DNA of 64,000 nucleotides from Loki-b32 sp964493385 (GCA_964493385.1 CAZBNW010000002.1:1-64000); one strand, 5' to 3'; shown: positions 36,278 to 45,656, numbered from the stretch's first letter. Notes: generated from the letters alone by a model not told the origin. Numbers and translations are program-made.

Positions 36278-38677
36278 TTAAAATGATTTCTGTTTACTTT
36301 TGAATTTTGTATATAATGCTTTATCTAATAAACGTCCTATTTTTACAGCAATTTTGGTCCCAATTTCATACCTTTCTCCATCAAGTAGATTTCTTTTTTC
36401 CTCAGGAGTGGGTATTTTACCGAGTCTTTTCATTAAGATTTTTTCAATAATATCATTTACGACATTTTTAGTTTTTTCATAATCAGGTAATTTAATATCT
36501 GAAGTGAAGTTTTTAATTTTTTCAATGGCGAAATTAAAAAATTGGCTGATTAACTCTATAGGATCCCCTTTTATTTCACTGTGAAGTTTGATATTATCTA
36601 TTGCTATTTTTGTATCTTTTTCTTGCCAATATAACTGATTTGGGTTAATCCCAGGACTATTAATTCGCATAAGTGAACTGGTGATTCTACGTTCAATCCA
36701 ATTTAAAGTGCTTAATTCTTGTTCTTCTCGTATTTTTTTTGCTTTCTCTTCTTTTTCTTTTTCTTTCGATTCTATTATTTGTTCAACCTCTAACTTACGT
36801 GTTTCTTCAGATTTTTCAAATCTTTTAATAATGTCATAACCAATAGAATATGAAATGGGAGAAATTAAATCCACTTTTAACTTTAACGGAGCAATATCCT
36901 CATATATTGGACTTTCTTTGTTTTTTAATTCTGAAATAGCATTTTTTAAAGATATCTCCATCAATCGACCCAAAATGAACCCATTAACTAGAAATGGTTG
37001 ATTATCAGCATTAAATACAATAACTAATTCTTCTTGTCTTTTATTTAATCGTTGAATAATCAATTCTTCAAGTTTGATTTTAACCCATTCCTCTGAGTCA
37101 GTCGTTCCGTAGATTTTTTTTAAAGCTAAGAGAAAAAGTGATCTATCATTAGAAACCTTAAAATACAACTCTATTATTCGACTAAGTTGCCTTAAAATCT
37201 TGGATAATATATAAAAGAAAATATCTTTTGCTAATTGATTAATAATGTCTTCGAATTCCAAAATAAATAATATATGAGAGTAATTAATTAACTTTAACTC
37301 ATCTAAAAAGACTTTATCGATAACTTGCTTTTTTCCGATGTACTCTCTTAACTTATTAATGCTCGTTCCCGTTTTTTCTTCTAAAACTCTTAGTAAATCT
37401 GGATATTTATTAAGATCTTTATTTATTATGTTTATTAAGTCAAATTCGGAGATTTTATCGGATTGATCTACGATTTCCCTGATATATTCAAAATTCAATT
37501 TGGAAATCGCCTTTTTTGCTAAATAGATTAAATTTTGTTTATCATCATTTAAAGATACAATATCTAGTTTTTTTATATTATATCTAACCATGTTTCTTTT
37601 TACTTTATTAGATAATTCTTCATCTATATTTAAGAAATATAAAACATTGTAAACACCGTATTTATTCAAAACATAAATTATATCATCAAAACTACATTCA
37701 TTTAAGCATTCCAAGAAATAGATAAAATCATTCGGATTCTCTTTTAATTTTTTAATTAATACGAATTTTAAAAAGCTTAATACTTTTTTTTCAAATTGAT
37801 CATAATTTATTTTCTCTTTAAGACCATCTTCAATTTTTTTTATTAAATCTTTCTTCAAATTATTTGCTGCTATAAAAGTATTCAATCCAGGTATTGAAAT
37901 AGGAAACCGGTCAAAATTGAAATCTAAAACTTTCCTTTTTATCATTCTAACTGGCATCGCTTCTATTTGTAATTCTTTATAAGATTTAAACTCAAAATCC
38001 TTTCGGATTTTTTTTATTAATCGATTTAATGTCGCTAATTCTATGAATCTATCTTCCTTTTCTTCTAATTCTAATTTTTTCTCCAATTCAACAGATATAT
38101 CTTTAAAAGCTGCGCTTTCTTCTAAAATTTCTTTTTTGACTTCATTGGTCAGTCCTATTAAATCACCTATTAAATCGTAAAAATAAAAACGTGGATAATT
38201 TAATATAATTTCTCGTAATTCTTGCTCAATTTGAATTTCTATATCTTTTATCATCTTCTCTTTTTGAATTTCTTGAAGTTCAGGTTTTCTTTCTTCAATT
38301 AACAACGAAATAAATTTATTTTCTAAATCAATCAATTTATTGAGAAGATTAACTTCTAAAAATAATGAGTCTTTTAATAGGGAACTAACCTCTTCAATAA
38401 TAATCTTTTTTTCTGTAAGTTCTAAATTCTTAGTAGAATCGTAAGTAAATTTATCTAAATCAAGAGTCTTTTGAACTCTGATTCCTAAACTATGATATAT
38501 ATGAATAGTTGCTGTAGCAATTAATAAATCATTAAAGCTAGATTTCTGGCTAATAAGTTCAAAGATTTTATTCTTATCAGCTTCCCTTTTAAAATGGGAA
38601 ATTATTAAATCAACTGTTTGAAAAAATCTAAACGTACTTTCAACTGCAGTTGTTTTTCTCTTAACTCCGCTAATCAT
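36278..38677 (-). CDS. very large helical protein of unknown function, B
   Basis: About 799 residues from the ATG at 38677; that start gives a four-base ATGA overlap with the upstream gene and is preceded by GGTGAAGGA. A further ATG at 38692 would add five residues. It is almost wholly predicted helical, with charged coiled-coil stretches at about 130-160, 200-230 and 610-660 (EKEKEEKAKKIREEQELS). No membrane segment, P-loop or metal motif is visible. The near-C-terminal IPTPEEKRNLLDGERYEIGTKIA looks conserved. It forms a coupled pair with the 768-residue protein at 38674-40980. A structural or scaffold role is plausible but unsupported by homology. Confidence 0.6.
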   Translation of the reverse strand: MISGVKRKTTAVESTFRFFQTVDLIISHFKREADKNKIFELISQKSSFNDLLIATATIHIYHSLGIRVQKTLDLDKFTYDSTKNLELTEKKIIIEEVSSLLKDSLFLEVNLLNKLIDLENKFISLLIEERKPELQEIQKEKMIKDIEIQIEQELREIILNYPRFYFYDLIGDLIGLTNEVKKEILEESAAFKDISVELEKKLELEEKEDRFIELATLNRLIKKIRKDFEFKSYKELQIEAMPVRMIKRKVLDFNFDRFPISIPGLNTFIAANNLKKDLIKKIEDGLKEKINYDQFEKKVLSFLKFVLIKKLKENPNDFIYFLECLNECSFDDIIYVLNKYGVYNVLYFLNIDEELSNKVKRNMVRYNIKKLDIVSLNDDKQNLIYLAKKAISKLNFEYIREIVDQSDKISEFDLINIINKDLNKYPDLLRVLEEKTGTSINKLREYIGKKQVIDKVFLDELKLINYSHILFILEFEDIINQLAKDIFFYILSKILRQLSRIIELYFKVSNDRSLFLLALKKIYGTTDSEEWVKIKLEELIIQRLNKRQEELVIVFNADNQPFLVNGFILGRLMEISLKNAISELKNKESPIYEDIAPLKLKVDLISPISYSIGYDIIKRFEKSEETRKLEVEQIIESKEKEKEEKAKKIREEQELSTLNWIERRITSSLMRINSPGINPNQLYWQEKDTKIAIDNIKLHSEIKGDPIELISQFFNFAIEKIKNFTSDIKLPDYEKTKNVVNDIIEKILMKRLGKIPTPEEKRNLLDGERYEIGTKIAVKIGRLLDKALYTKFKSKQKSF

Positions 38678-40980
38678 AATTCCTTCACCCATTCTCTATA
38701 GACTTCTTTAAAATTGTCTAATATTTCAAATCTAGCGTTATTGTGCCAAAATTTGAAATCTATTACATGAAAAAGATCCCCTTTAAATAACTCTCTTTCC
38801 TCATTTGTTAAAATATGTTTTAAAGTTACCGTTAAAGGTCTTGGTATTAATTTCGAAAAATATTTTAATTCTATATTTTTAATATAATTATAAAATGTCT
38901 CGTCCTCATCTAGATTAAAATAATTAAGGGGAATTATTTTCTCTATTTGAGGATTTAGATTATTCAACTCATTTTTAATATTATTTTTAACATACTTCGG
39001 AAAATCAATATTAATATCAATACTAAATTCATAATTCTTATAAAATTCAAGTAATAAACTTTTTTCTTCAGGATTAGGTACTTTTGCTATATATATATCT
39101 AAAAAAGTCAGAAAATTTTCAATTTGTTGCTCATTTGATTCTCTCTCTTCAAAATATCCAATAAAATCATTGTATATCTCTGTTAAAGTCCATATCTTTT
39201 GTTCTTCTGGTTTAAGAAATTTCTTAGAATAATCTTTTATCCAATCTAGAATATAAAATTTCCATTCAAGGTTTATACCTCCTATTCTCTTTTCTAAAAA
39301 TCTATGAAATCTATTCGAAAAAGTTACAGGATCACTGATTTCTTTATCAGGTTCCTCCTTAATATAGCGATTAATTGTAGAATGCCTTAAAACATAGCTT
39401 AATAAATAACGTAACTCTCTTGAAAATTTCTTAAATTTTTCAAGATGTTCTCTTATTCTTCCAGTATTAGATTCCATCTGGATTTCTGCAAAAGAGATTA
39501 AATCATCTATTTTCAAATCTATTACGTTAAAATAAATATCAATATTCTTATCAACTAATAAAATAAACTCTTTTATAAGTTCTGCTTCATTATATTTGAG
39601 ATCCTTTTTTAATAGAATCGAGTGTGTTTTAATTTGATTGAAAAGAAATGCTTTAAATTTTCCAATTAATCTCTGCCCTAAAATTTTCGCCGGTTTTTGC
39701 TCCCTACTAAATTTTTCATCTAGTTTTTCAATTAATTTTATAGTCAGAGTTTTTAATCGACGATGAGAAAGATACTTTGGAAGTGATATTCTAATTAAAT
39801 TTAGACTTTTTTTAATAATTTCAGAAAAATAATTGAAAACCGAACTCAATTCTATTATTCTCAAACTTTTTTCTTGCTTTATTGATTGCTTGATAAATTT
39901 TTTAGTTATTTTACATATATCTTCAAAATTTTCACTTTCTAATTTTCCTTTATTTAAAATAAAATGCTCAAATTTGTTTAATAATTCATCCAAATTTCCT
40001 ATTTCCCCTGTACTGAGAAAATTTCTAGAATATTCTAAAAATTTATTTAGAAATCTTTGTAATACAATTAATAACTCATAAATATAGGAGATTAGCCATT
40101 CTGCTGTATGAGGTTCACCATATTCTTTTATTTTTTTGCCAATATAATTAATTATAAAAACAATTATTTCATCTTGAGATTCATCTAAAGTTCCTGTATT
40201 TGCTAAATTAATGAGATTAGTTCCTAAGTTTAAAGTCTTGTCAACAATGAAATTAGCACTTGGTTCAGATATTGAATATTTAAGATGCTCAATCGCTTGT
40301 TGCCCATCAAATGGAGTTTTAAGCTTTTGAAATTTAGAATTTAAAAAATTTATTTCCATAGGTTTTTTATACCATAAAATTTCTACGTTAGAGATAATTC
40401 TCGCATATGTATTCAACATTTCCTTTTCTGTTGGGAGAGTTCTGCTTAAACCAATTAATTTCTTGTTCCATTTATCTTCAATTAGTTCTCCATAAAGTTT
40501 TTTACTAAATCTAGAGGCGAATTTATTATACAACTGTTGCTTATTTTCTTTCTTTAACTCTGGGTGATTAGAAAACTCTTCTACCTCAAAAAATAATTTA
40601 CTTATATTATTCAATGATTCTCTAGATTTATGTACATCTAAAACTCCTGTTTCAGGTTTTAAAGCAAGTAATAGGCTTTCACAATCTTTAAATTTGCCTG
40701 GTATGAAAATCATTGATTTTGGGTAAATATTAATTCGAGCACTTTTTTCATCAAAGTTGTATAAATCAAACTCTATACTAAACACTTCTGCTCCTGTATA
40801 ATCCCGTAAAAATGCATTGTACATTGTTAAAAATTTAATAACTTCTTGTGAAAGCTCATTAACTTTTTTTCTCGTTAACCTTCCAGGGCCAATTACATCT
40901 CCAGCAATAACATCATTTGGCGAGGAATATCCAAATATCAATGAAAATTGGTAACTTATAGATTCGCGAGTTGTTATCAT
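38674..40980 (-). CDS. very large helical protein of unknown function, A
   Basis: A 768-residue protein, first of a two-gene operon. The N-terminal 120 residues seem alpha/beta (YSSPNDVIAGDVIGPGRLTRKK; FSIEFDLYNFDEKSARINIYPKSMIFIPG), and the rest is helical. There is no signal peptide, membrane helix or nucleotide-binding motif. The 4-base overlap with the following gene implies equimolar production and probably a complex. I cannot assign a family; large helical pairs of this kind seem characteristic of Asgard accessory gene content. Confidence 0.6.
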   Translation of the reverse strand: MITTRESISYQFSLIFGYSSPNDVIAGDVIGPGRLTRKKVNELSQEVIKFLTMYNAFLRDYTGAEVFSIEFDLYNFDEKSARINIYPKSMIFIPGKFKDCESLLLALKPETGVLDVHKSRESLNNISKLFFEVEEFSNHPELKKENKQQLYNKFASRFSKKLYGELIEDKWNKKLIGLSRTLPTEKEMLNTYARIISNVEILWYKKPMEINFLNSKFQKLKTPFDGQQAIEHLKYSISEPSANFIVDKTLNLGTNLINLANTGTLDESQDEIIVFIINYIGKKIKEYGEPHTAEWLISYIYELLIVLQRFLNKFLEYSRNFLSTGEIGNLDELLNKFEHFILNKGKLESENFEDICKITKKFIKQSIKQEKSLRIIELSSVFNYFSEIIKKSLNLIRISLPKYLSHRRLKTLTIKLIEKLDEKFSREQKPAKILGQRLIGKFKAFLFNQIKTHSILLKKDLKYNEAELIKEFILLVDKNIDIYFNVIDLKIDDLISFAEIQMESNTGRIREHLEKFKKFSRELRYLLSYVLRHSTINRYIKEEPDKEISDPVTFSNRFHRFLEKRIGGINLEWKFYILDWIKDYSKKFLKPEEQKIWTLTEIYNDFIGYFEERESNEQQIENFLTFLDIYIAKVPNPEEKSLLLEFYKNYEFSIDINIDFPKYVKNNIKNELNNLNPQIEKIIPLNYFNLDEDETFYNYIKNIELKYFSKLIPRPLTVTLKHILTNEERELFKGDLFHVIDFKFWHNNARFEILDNFKEVYREWVKEL

Positions 40981-41318
40981 AATTTAATTCTATTAACAGA
41001 TGGTAATTCTTAAATCAATCAATCATAAGTATTAAATATTTAGGCAAAAACCTTAAAAAAAAATCAAAGGTTGTTTTAAATATTTTTAAGTTTATAAAGT
41101 ATTAAAATTTACTTTTGAATAGTAAATAAAGTACATCTATAAAAATATTATAGTAGAAATAAGAGAGTGAGATAAGGAGTAGTATAATTAAAATATATAA
41201 TGAATTTAAAAGTCTTGATTTATTAATTGTACCCTATAAAGATAATTTAAGTTTTAAAAATAAAAATATAATAAGAAAAAAACTATATTAATAATAATAA
41301 AAACTTAAAGCATTCAAG
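40981..41318. other. intergenic region upstream of Roadblock gene
   Basis: AT-rich sequence between the divergent large-protein operon and a Roadblock gene. It probably carries promoters for both directions. No RNA gene, repeat or supported ORF was seen. Confidence 0.5.
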
Positions 41319-41733
41319 GTGTTGGCTTATACAATTTGGGTCTGATTTAGGAATTAATCAAGAGGATATTGAAAAAATTAGTCCTCAAATTACTTTTATA
41401 ACATCTAACGCAGATATAGAAGCTATAGCACTTGTAAGTTTTGAAGGGTATCAAATAGCTTTTTCAGCTTTACCACAATATCATGTTGATGGAGATCAAT
41501 TTTGCGGGCTTGCGAGTGCGCTATTAATGACAGGAAGATCAACAATTCAAACTTTATTTCAGGAAGATTTAAGTGAAATCATAGTTCGAGCACAAGATGG
41601 TTATATCGTAATTACTAATGCGGGGCGATTAGTGATTGTCTGTGCGGGAACAATAATTGATACACTTATGAAGACAGTAAAAGTTATGCGCATTGCAGCA
41701 AAGAATCTTTACAAAATTTTCGAAGATCGCTAA
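41319..41733 (+). CDS. Roadblock/LC7 protein with apparent frame break near the start
   Basis: Residues from 41341 on (SDLGINQEDIEKIS, ADIEAIALVSFEGYQIAF, LASALLMTGRSTIQ, EIIVRAQDGYIVITNAGRLVIV) form a Roadblock/LC7 domain, the class that partners small GTPases. That frame has no ATG, GTG or TTG before 41527, which is inside the domain. A GTG (41319) and TTG (41322) after an AGGTG site read LAYTIW in the frame before; skipping one G in GGG at 41338-41340 joins LAYTIW to SDLG. So the gene either has a one-base insertion, a consensus error or uses a rare start codon. The expected product is about 137 residues. Confidence 0.7.
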
Positions 41734-41879
41734 ATAATATTCTCTTTTTAATTAACATTTAAAAAAATAATCTCCAATTACTTAATTTTCATTCAAGAGT
41801 TAAAAATTTTAGATATTGAAAGTGTTCAAATTTTTCAATCAATTTTTAAAAAATTTCCATAAGTTTTTATTTATAGATG

Positions 41880-41887
41880 TATAAATA
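41880..41887 (+). promoter_or_regulatory. TATA box upstream of Trp-rich leader
   Basis: TATAAATA would place a transcription start near 41908, about 18 bases before the leader ATG at 41926. It is a good match to archaeal TATA boxes, but the region is AT-rich, so the match alone is weak. Confidence 0.45.
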
Positions 41888-41925
41888 AGATTCAAAAATA
41901 CTTGAATGATTTTTTTTTTACATTT

Positions 41926-41976
41926 ATGCCAATTATAAGAAGTAGTACTTGGCAATGGCCTTGGCGTTGGCAATAG
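41926..41976 (+). CDS. Trp-rich leader peptide upstream of trpB2
   Basis: A 16-codon ORF encodes MPIIRSSTWQWPWRWQ: four of the last eight residues are Trp, at alternate positions 9, 11, 13 and 15. Trp is rare in this AT-rich genome (codon TGG), so four in a row of eight is striking. It starts after a T10 run and lies 157 bases before trpB2 on the same strand, with a hairpin and T-runs between. This matches the design of bacterial trp leader peptides, where scarcity of Trp-tRNA stalls the ribosome and alters RNA folding. The function is inferred from sequence only. Confidence 0.6.
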   Translation: MPIIRSSTWQWPWRWQ

Positions 41977-42023
41977 AGCCAACTGCAATGGTTTAAAATT
42001 ATTTTTTCATTTTAATATTTTTT
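41966..42023 (+). terminator. hairpin plus T-runs after the Trp leader
   Basis: GTTGGC (41966-41971) and GCCAAC (41978-41983) form a perfect six-pair hairpin spanning the leader stop codon, with loop AATAGA. The same GCCAA can instead pair with TTGGC at 41949-41953 or 41961-41965 inside the Trp codons, giving mutually exclusive folds. T6 runs follow at 42002 and around 42018, which are typical archaeal termination signals. This is a candidate attenuator. Confidence 0.45.
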
Positions 42024-42076
42024 CTCATAATATTAAAATCTCTTTTTAAATGCGCATTAATTGTATTGATTTCCAA

Positions 42077-42105
42077 TATATAAATGATACACATCTTAAG
42101 ATGTG
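42077..42105 (+). promoter_or_regulatory. trpB2-proximal TATA box and 16-bp palindrome
   Basis: TATATAAA (42077-42084) is a strong TATA box. Six bases later comes CACATCTTAAGATGTG (42090-42105), a perfect 16-base palindrome covering the expected transcription start near 42105-42110. Its position is where an archaeal repressor would block initiation. It could serve a Trp- or chorismate-responsive regulator; no such regulator is adjacent. If this promoter is used, the leader upstream would act on a second, longer transcript. Confidence 0.55.
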
Positions 42106-42132
42106 AAAAAATGAAAATAAGCGGTAATTAAA

Positions 42133-43536
42133 ATGGTAGATTATTTTAAGGGAAGAATTTTTTTACAACCAAATGAGATTCCAAAAGAATGGGTAAACAT
42201 CTTACCAGATTTACCCTCTCCTATGACGCCCTTAATCAATCCGATGGATGGAAAACCAGCTCCCCCAGAAATGGCATTTGCTATATTTCCTAAAGAATGT
42301 GTAATGCAGGAAGTTTCTCAAGAGCCTAATATACCCATTCCTAATGAATTAAGGGAAATATTTGCGAGCATTTATCGCCCTAGTCCTCTCCATCGTGCTT
42401 TGAGTTTAGAAAAAGAATTAGGCATAGAAGGTGATGATATTAAAATTTTTTATAAAAATGAATCTTTATCTCCTACTGGTTCGCACAAACCTAATACTGC
42501 TATTGCCCAAGCATATTATGCGAAGAAGGAAGGAACAGAAGAACTGGTCACCGAAACAGGTGCGGGACAATGGGGTTCAGGCTTAGCATATGGATGCAAT
42601 CTATTTAGACTTAAATGCACTGTATACATGGTAAGAGCAAGCTTTTTCCAAAAACCTGGTAGAAAAATTTTAATGAGATCTTTTAATGCTGAAGTACATG
42701 CAAGTCCTTCGAAGCTGACTGAATCTGGAAAAATTTTCTTAGAAAAAGATCCAGAACATCCAGGTAGTTTAGGAATCTCGATATCTGAGGCACTAGAGCA
42801 TAGTATGAGAAGTGATAAAATAAAATATTCTCTTGGAAGTGTAGTCAATTTTGTTCTTTTACATCAAACCATTATAGGACAAGAGACTAAAATTCAACTG
42901 GCGAAAATGGGTATTGAAAAACCAGATATAGTAATTGGGTGCATGGGAGGCGGTTCAAATTTTTCTGGTTTGATGATTCCATTTGTAAGAGATAAACTCA
43001 ATGGAACAAGTCCAGATATAGAGATAATTGGTGTGGAACCTCGAGCATGTCCAAGTGTATGTAAAGGGGAGTACAGATGGGATTTTGGGGACTCCTCGAT
43101 GAAAGGCCCTATAGTAAAGATGCACACTTTAGGACACACTTTCATCCCAAGCCCAATTCATGCAGGAGGATTAAGATACCATGGAATTGCTCCTATTGTT
43201 TCAATTCTATACAACAATCGAATTATCAAAGCTATTATGCATCATCAAACTGAAGTTATTAAGGCAGGTATTCAATTTGCTAACACTGAAGGAATACTTC
43301 CTGCCCCAGAAACTGCTCATGCTGTAAAAGAAACTATTGATCAAGCATTAAAAGCTAAAGAAAACAATGAGAAAAAAGTAATTTTGTTTAATTTTAGTGG
43401 TCATGGTTTCTTTGATTTATTAGCTTATAAAAAATATATGACCGGAGAATTAAAGGAGTATGAGTTACCATCAGAAGAAATTCAAAAAGCTTTAGCGTCA
43501 GAAGAAATGCCTGTAATTGATGAAACTCAATTTTAG
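42133..43536 (+). CDS. trpB: tryptophan synthase beta chain, TrpB2 type
   Basis: PLP enzyme joining indole and serine to Trp. The 467-residue length and the extended N-terminus (LPSPMTPLINPMDGKPAPPE) identify the TrpB2 subtype, which often lacks a partner TrpA. Motifs: NESLSPTGSHKPNTA with the PLP lysine, ETGAGQWGSGLAYGCNLF, GCMGGGSNFSG (phosphate-binding glycine loop) and FSGHGFFDL. No trpA or other trp gene is in the window. Upstream lie a palindrome at the predicted start site and a Trp-rich leader ORF, so Trp-responsive control is likely. Confidence 0.95.
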   Translation: MVDYFKGRIFLQPNEIPKEWVNILPDLPSPMTPLINPMDGKPAPPEMAFAIFPKECVMQEVSQEPNIPIPNELREIFASIYRPSPLHRALSLEKELGIEGDDIKIFYKNESLSPTGSHKPNTAIAQAYYAKKEGTEELVTETGAGQWGSGLAYGCNLFRLKCTVYMVRASFFQKPGRKILMRSFNAEVHASPSKLTESGKIFLEKDPEHPGSLGISISEALEHSMRSDKIKYSLGSVVNFVLLHQTIIGQETKIQLAKMGIEKPDIVIGCMGGGSNFSGLMIPFVRDKLNGTSPDIEIIGVEPRACPSVCKGEYRWDFGDSSMKGPIVKMHTLGHTFIPSPIHAGGLRYHGIAPIVSILYNNRIIKAIMHHQTEVIKAGIQFANTEGILPAPETAHAVKETIDQALKAKENNEKKVILFNFSGHGFFDLLAYKKYMTGELKEYELPSEEIQKALASEEMPVIDETQF

Positions 43537-43643
43537 ATAATAATAATTATTATTTTTTTTCATAATTTACACTCTTAATAATCAAGAAAATCTTAAAATA
43601 AAAGAAACCTTTAAATATTAAAATCTTATGAGTTTGGTCGTTA

Positions 43644-44627
43644 TTGAACATTTTTTCGATAATAATTATATGCTCTTTGTATGCTTATGGTTTAATTCTT
43701 TTATATATTACTTATTTAGCAAGAAAAAATGGAGAAAAAGGGGCATTTATCAATAATTTGACAAACGGGTTAGTTTTAATAACATCAATTACTGCTAATC
43801 TCATACTGATAAATTTTTTAAACCTCTCTGATAAGGAATTTATAGTTTTTCCTTTCAATATTTTAATGATCGGCTTTATTGGATTATTTTTTCCCTTATT
43901 CTATCTTTTTATTTCTCGAGAGAAACATAAAATTAAAAAAAGGAAGAAAAACATACGTAAGATTGAACTTCAATCATATACAGAACTACCCCTTAAATAT
44001 GATATATATAGAAAACTAACCCATTTAGTTGTATTAGGAATAATCTTTTTTTATTTTACTTTTGGATTTTTAAATCAAAATTTAGTGGTTTTTTTAGTGG
44101 GGATCTCATTGATTGGTTTATTATCTGCTGATATTGTAAGAGTTTTAACTCCTGAGATCTATCCTTTAAAACCAGTTAATCAGATTTTACGAGAAAAGGA
44201 ATTACATATGAGGTTAGGACCCCATATTTCTATGAGTATTGGATGTTTCTCAATAATTATGTTATATGGTTTAATTCAACCACTTGGACCAGTAATAATC
44301 TGTACTTCAATGGTAATGTCTATTTTTGGAGATATAACCTCTAATTTAATAGGCAGAACAATAGGTAATATAAGAATTAGAAAAACAAAAAAAACTTACG
44401 AAGGATTATTTGCTGGTATCATTGTCGCTTTTATCTCGGGAATAACTGTCTTATTTTTACTAAGAAATTTGTATAGATTCAGTATCTTAGGGTTATTTCT
44501 AATTCCCTTTATAGGTGCAATGATTATTGGTATATTGGATTATTTAGACTTAGAGATCGATGATAACTTGTCTTATAATTTCTGTTTATCTACAGTATTA
44601 TTTTTTATTTCAAGTTCCGTATTATAA
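43644..44627 (+). CDS. CTP-dependent lipid/polyprenol kinase-like membrane protein
   Basis: A 327-residue membrane protein with about eight helices. The segment YDIYRKLTHLVVLGIIFFYF (R-K-x2-H) and later SIFGDITSNLIGRTIGNIRIRKTKKTYEGLFAG (GD...G-x3-G...K-x2-EG) are the signatures of the SEC59/DGK1/phytol kinase family. These enzymes use CTP to phosphorylate dolichol, diacylglycerol or phytol. In archaea a polyprenol or geranylgeraniol kinase role in lipid salvage is plausible. The start is TTG 43644, the only start option in the frame. It precedes PyrI by 57 bases. Confidence 0.75.
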   Translation: MNIFSIIIICSLYAYGLILLYITYLARKNGEKGAFINNLTNGLVLITSITANLILINFLNLSDKEFIVFPFNILMIGFIGLFFPLFYLFISREKHKIKKRKKNIRKIELQSYTELPLKYDIYRKLTHLVVLGIIFFYFTFGFLNQNLVVFLVGISLIGLLSADIVRVLTPEIYPLKPVNQILREKELHMRLGPHISMSIGCFSIIMLYGLIQPLGPVIICTSMVMSIFGDITSNLIGRTIGNIRIRKTKKTYEGLFAGIIVAFISGITVLFLLRNLYRFSILGLFLIPFIGAMIIGILDYLDLEIDDNLSYNFCLSTVLFFISSSVL

Positions 44628-44684
44628 CGGAATTTATATTATTATTTAATAAACAAAAATTTTTTCAATCAAGGTATTTTTTTT

Positions 44685-45197
44685 ATGAAAATGTTAGAAG
44701 AAAAATTAAAAATTGATAAAATTTCTAAAGGGACTGTTATTGATCACATTGATGCAGGATATGCTTTAACAATTCTTAATCTTACCGGTATTGATGAATC
44801 CAAAAATTTAATGACAATAGGAGTTAATGTTTCATCAAAGAAATATCAAACAAAAGATATAATTAAAATTGAGAATATATTCTTAAATGAAACTCAAATG
44901 CAACAGATATCTATACTTTCCCCCAATGCTACTATTTCTTTAATTGAAAATTATAAAGTAATTGAAAAGAAAAAGGTAGAACTTCCACAGCTAATTAAAA
45001 AATTGATTTTATGTGTTAATCAGACTTGTATTTCAAATTCAGAAAAAGAACCAATATCAACTGAGTTCATGGTTCTTGAAGAAAAGCCACTAAAAATTCA
45101 ATGTGTATATTGTGAACGTATTTACAAGCTAGAAGAAATCGTTTTCACCTCAAAAGAAAAGAAAGAGAAGAAAATAATACAAAGGATACAATTGTAA
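44685..45197 (+). CDS. pyrI: aspartate carbamoyltransferase regulatory chain
   Basis: PyrI, 170 residues, binds nucleotides and controls the catalytic subunit PyrB in pyrimidine synthesis. The N-terminal nucleotide-binding domain reads ISKGTVIDHIDAGYALTILNLTGI and VNVSSKKYQTKDIIKIENIFL. The C-terminal zinc domain has four cysteines (CVNQTCISN and CVYCE). pyrB, normally adjacent, is not in this window. The spacing to the lipid kinase gene suggests cotranscription. Confidence 0.95.
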   Translation: MKMLEEKLKIDKISKGTVIDHIDAGYALTILNLTGIDESKNLMTIGVNVSSKKYQTKDIIKIENIFLNETQMQQISILSPNATISLIENYKVIEKKKVELPQLIKKLILCVNQTCISNSEKEPISTEFMVLEEKPLKIQCVYCERIYKLEEIVFTSKEKKEKKIIQRIQL

Positions 45198-45215
45198 AAA
45201 AGAAATTAGTTTATC

Positions 45216-45656
45216 CTATAGAAAGAGCTCGAGAACTGACGAGAAGCCGGGTATATAAAAAAGAACTGTTTCAAGAAAAACACCTACAATCATAAATAAG
45301 AAGAAAAAAATACCTATACCTGGCAAAATAATATTTTTCCAATGCCATTCTTCTTTATCATAATCATATTTTAAAATTATAAAACTCACAAAAAAAGGAA
45401 ATAAAAACCACCAGACCAGCATCCATGACAATAAAAACCAACCTATTAACCCGAAAATAAGTCTTCCTACGAGAGCACTTAGAGCTCCGGTAAGTGCGCG
45501 AATCCAATACAACTTTGTTTCCTTTTCTAAACGAAGATCTAAAGTTTTTGATGGTCTTTTTTCAATTTGAATAGACTTTTTTTGTAGTTCTTTCTTCTTC
45601 TCTTTTATTAATCTTTGTCTTCTTTTTTTAATATATACCTTCTTGCGCTTTCCCAT
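45216..45656 (-). CDS. basic membrane protein, possibly EMC6/Rab5IP-like
   Basis: A 146-residue protein with a strongly basic N-terminus (KKVYIKKRRQRLIKEKKKELQKK) followed by three membrane helices (LTGALSALVGRLIFGLIGWFLLSWMLVWWFLF and a C-terminal hydrophobic pair). The TGALSALVGRL-FGLIG stretch recalls the EMC6/Rab5-interacting family, but the match is weak. It converges with pyrI and is divergent from the NEMF gene. Confidence 0.5.
   Translation of the reverse strand: MGKRKKVYIKKRRQRLIKEKKKELQKKSIQIEKRPSKTLDLRLEKETKLYWIRALTGALSALVGRLIFGLIGWFLLSWMLVWWFLFPFFVSFIILKYDYDKEEWHWKNIILPGIGIFFFLFMIVGVFLETVLFYIPGFSSVLELFL

Noticed and set aside
45216..45656. Confident EMC6 assignment
   Set aside because: Only a short glycine-rich helix resembles EMC6/Rab5IP; the topology fits but the sequence match is too weak.
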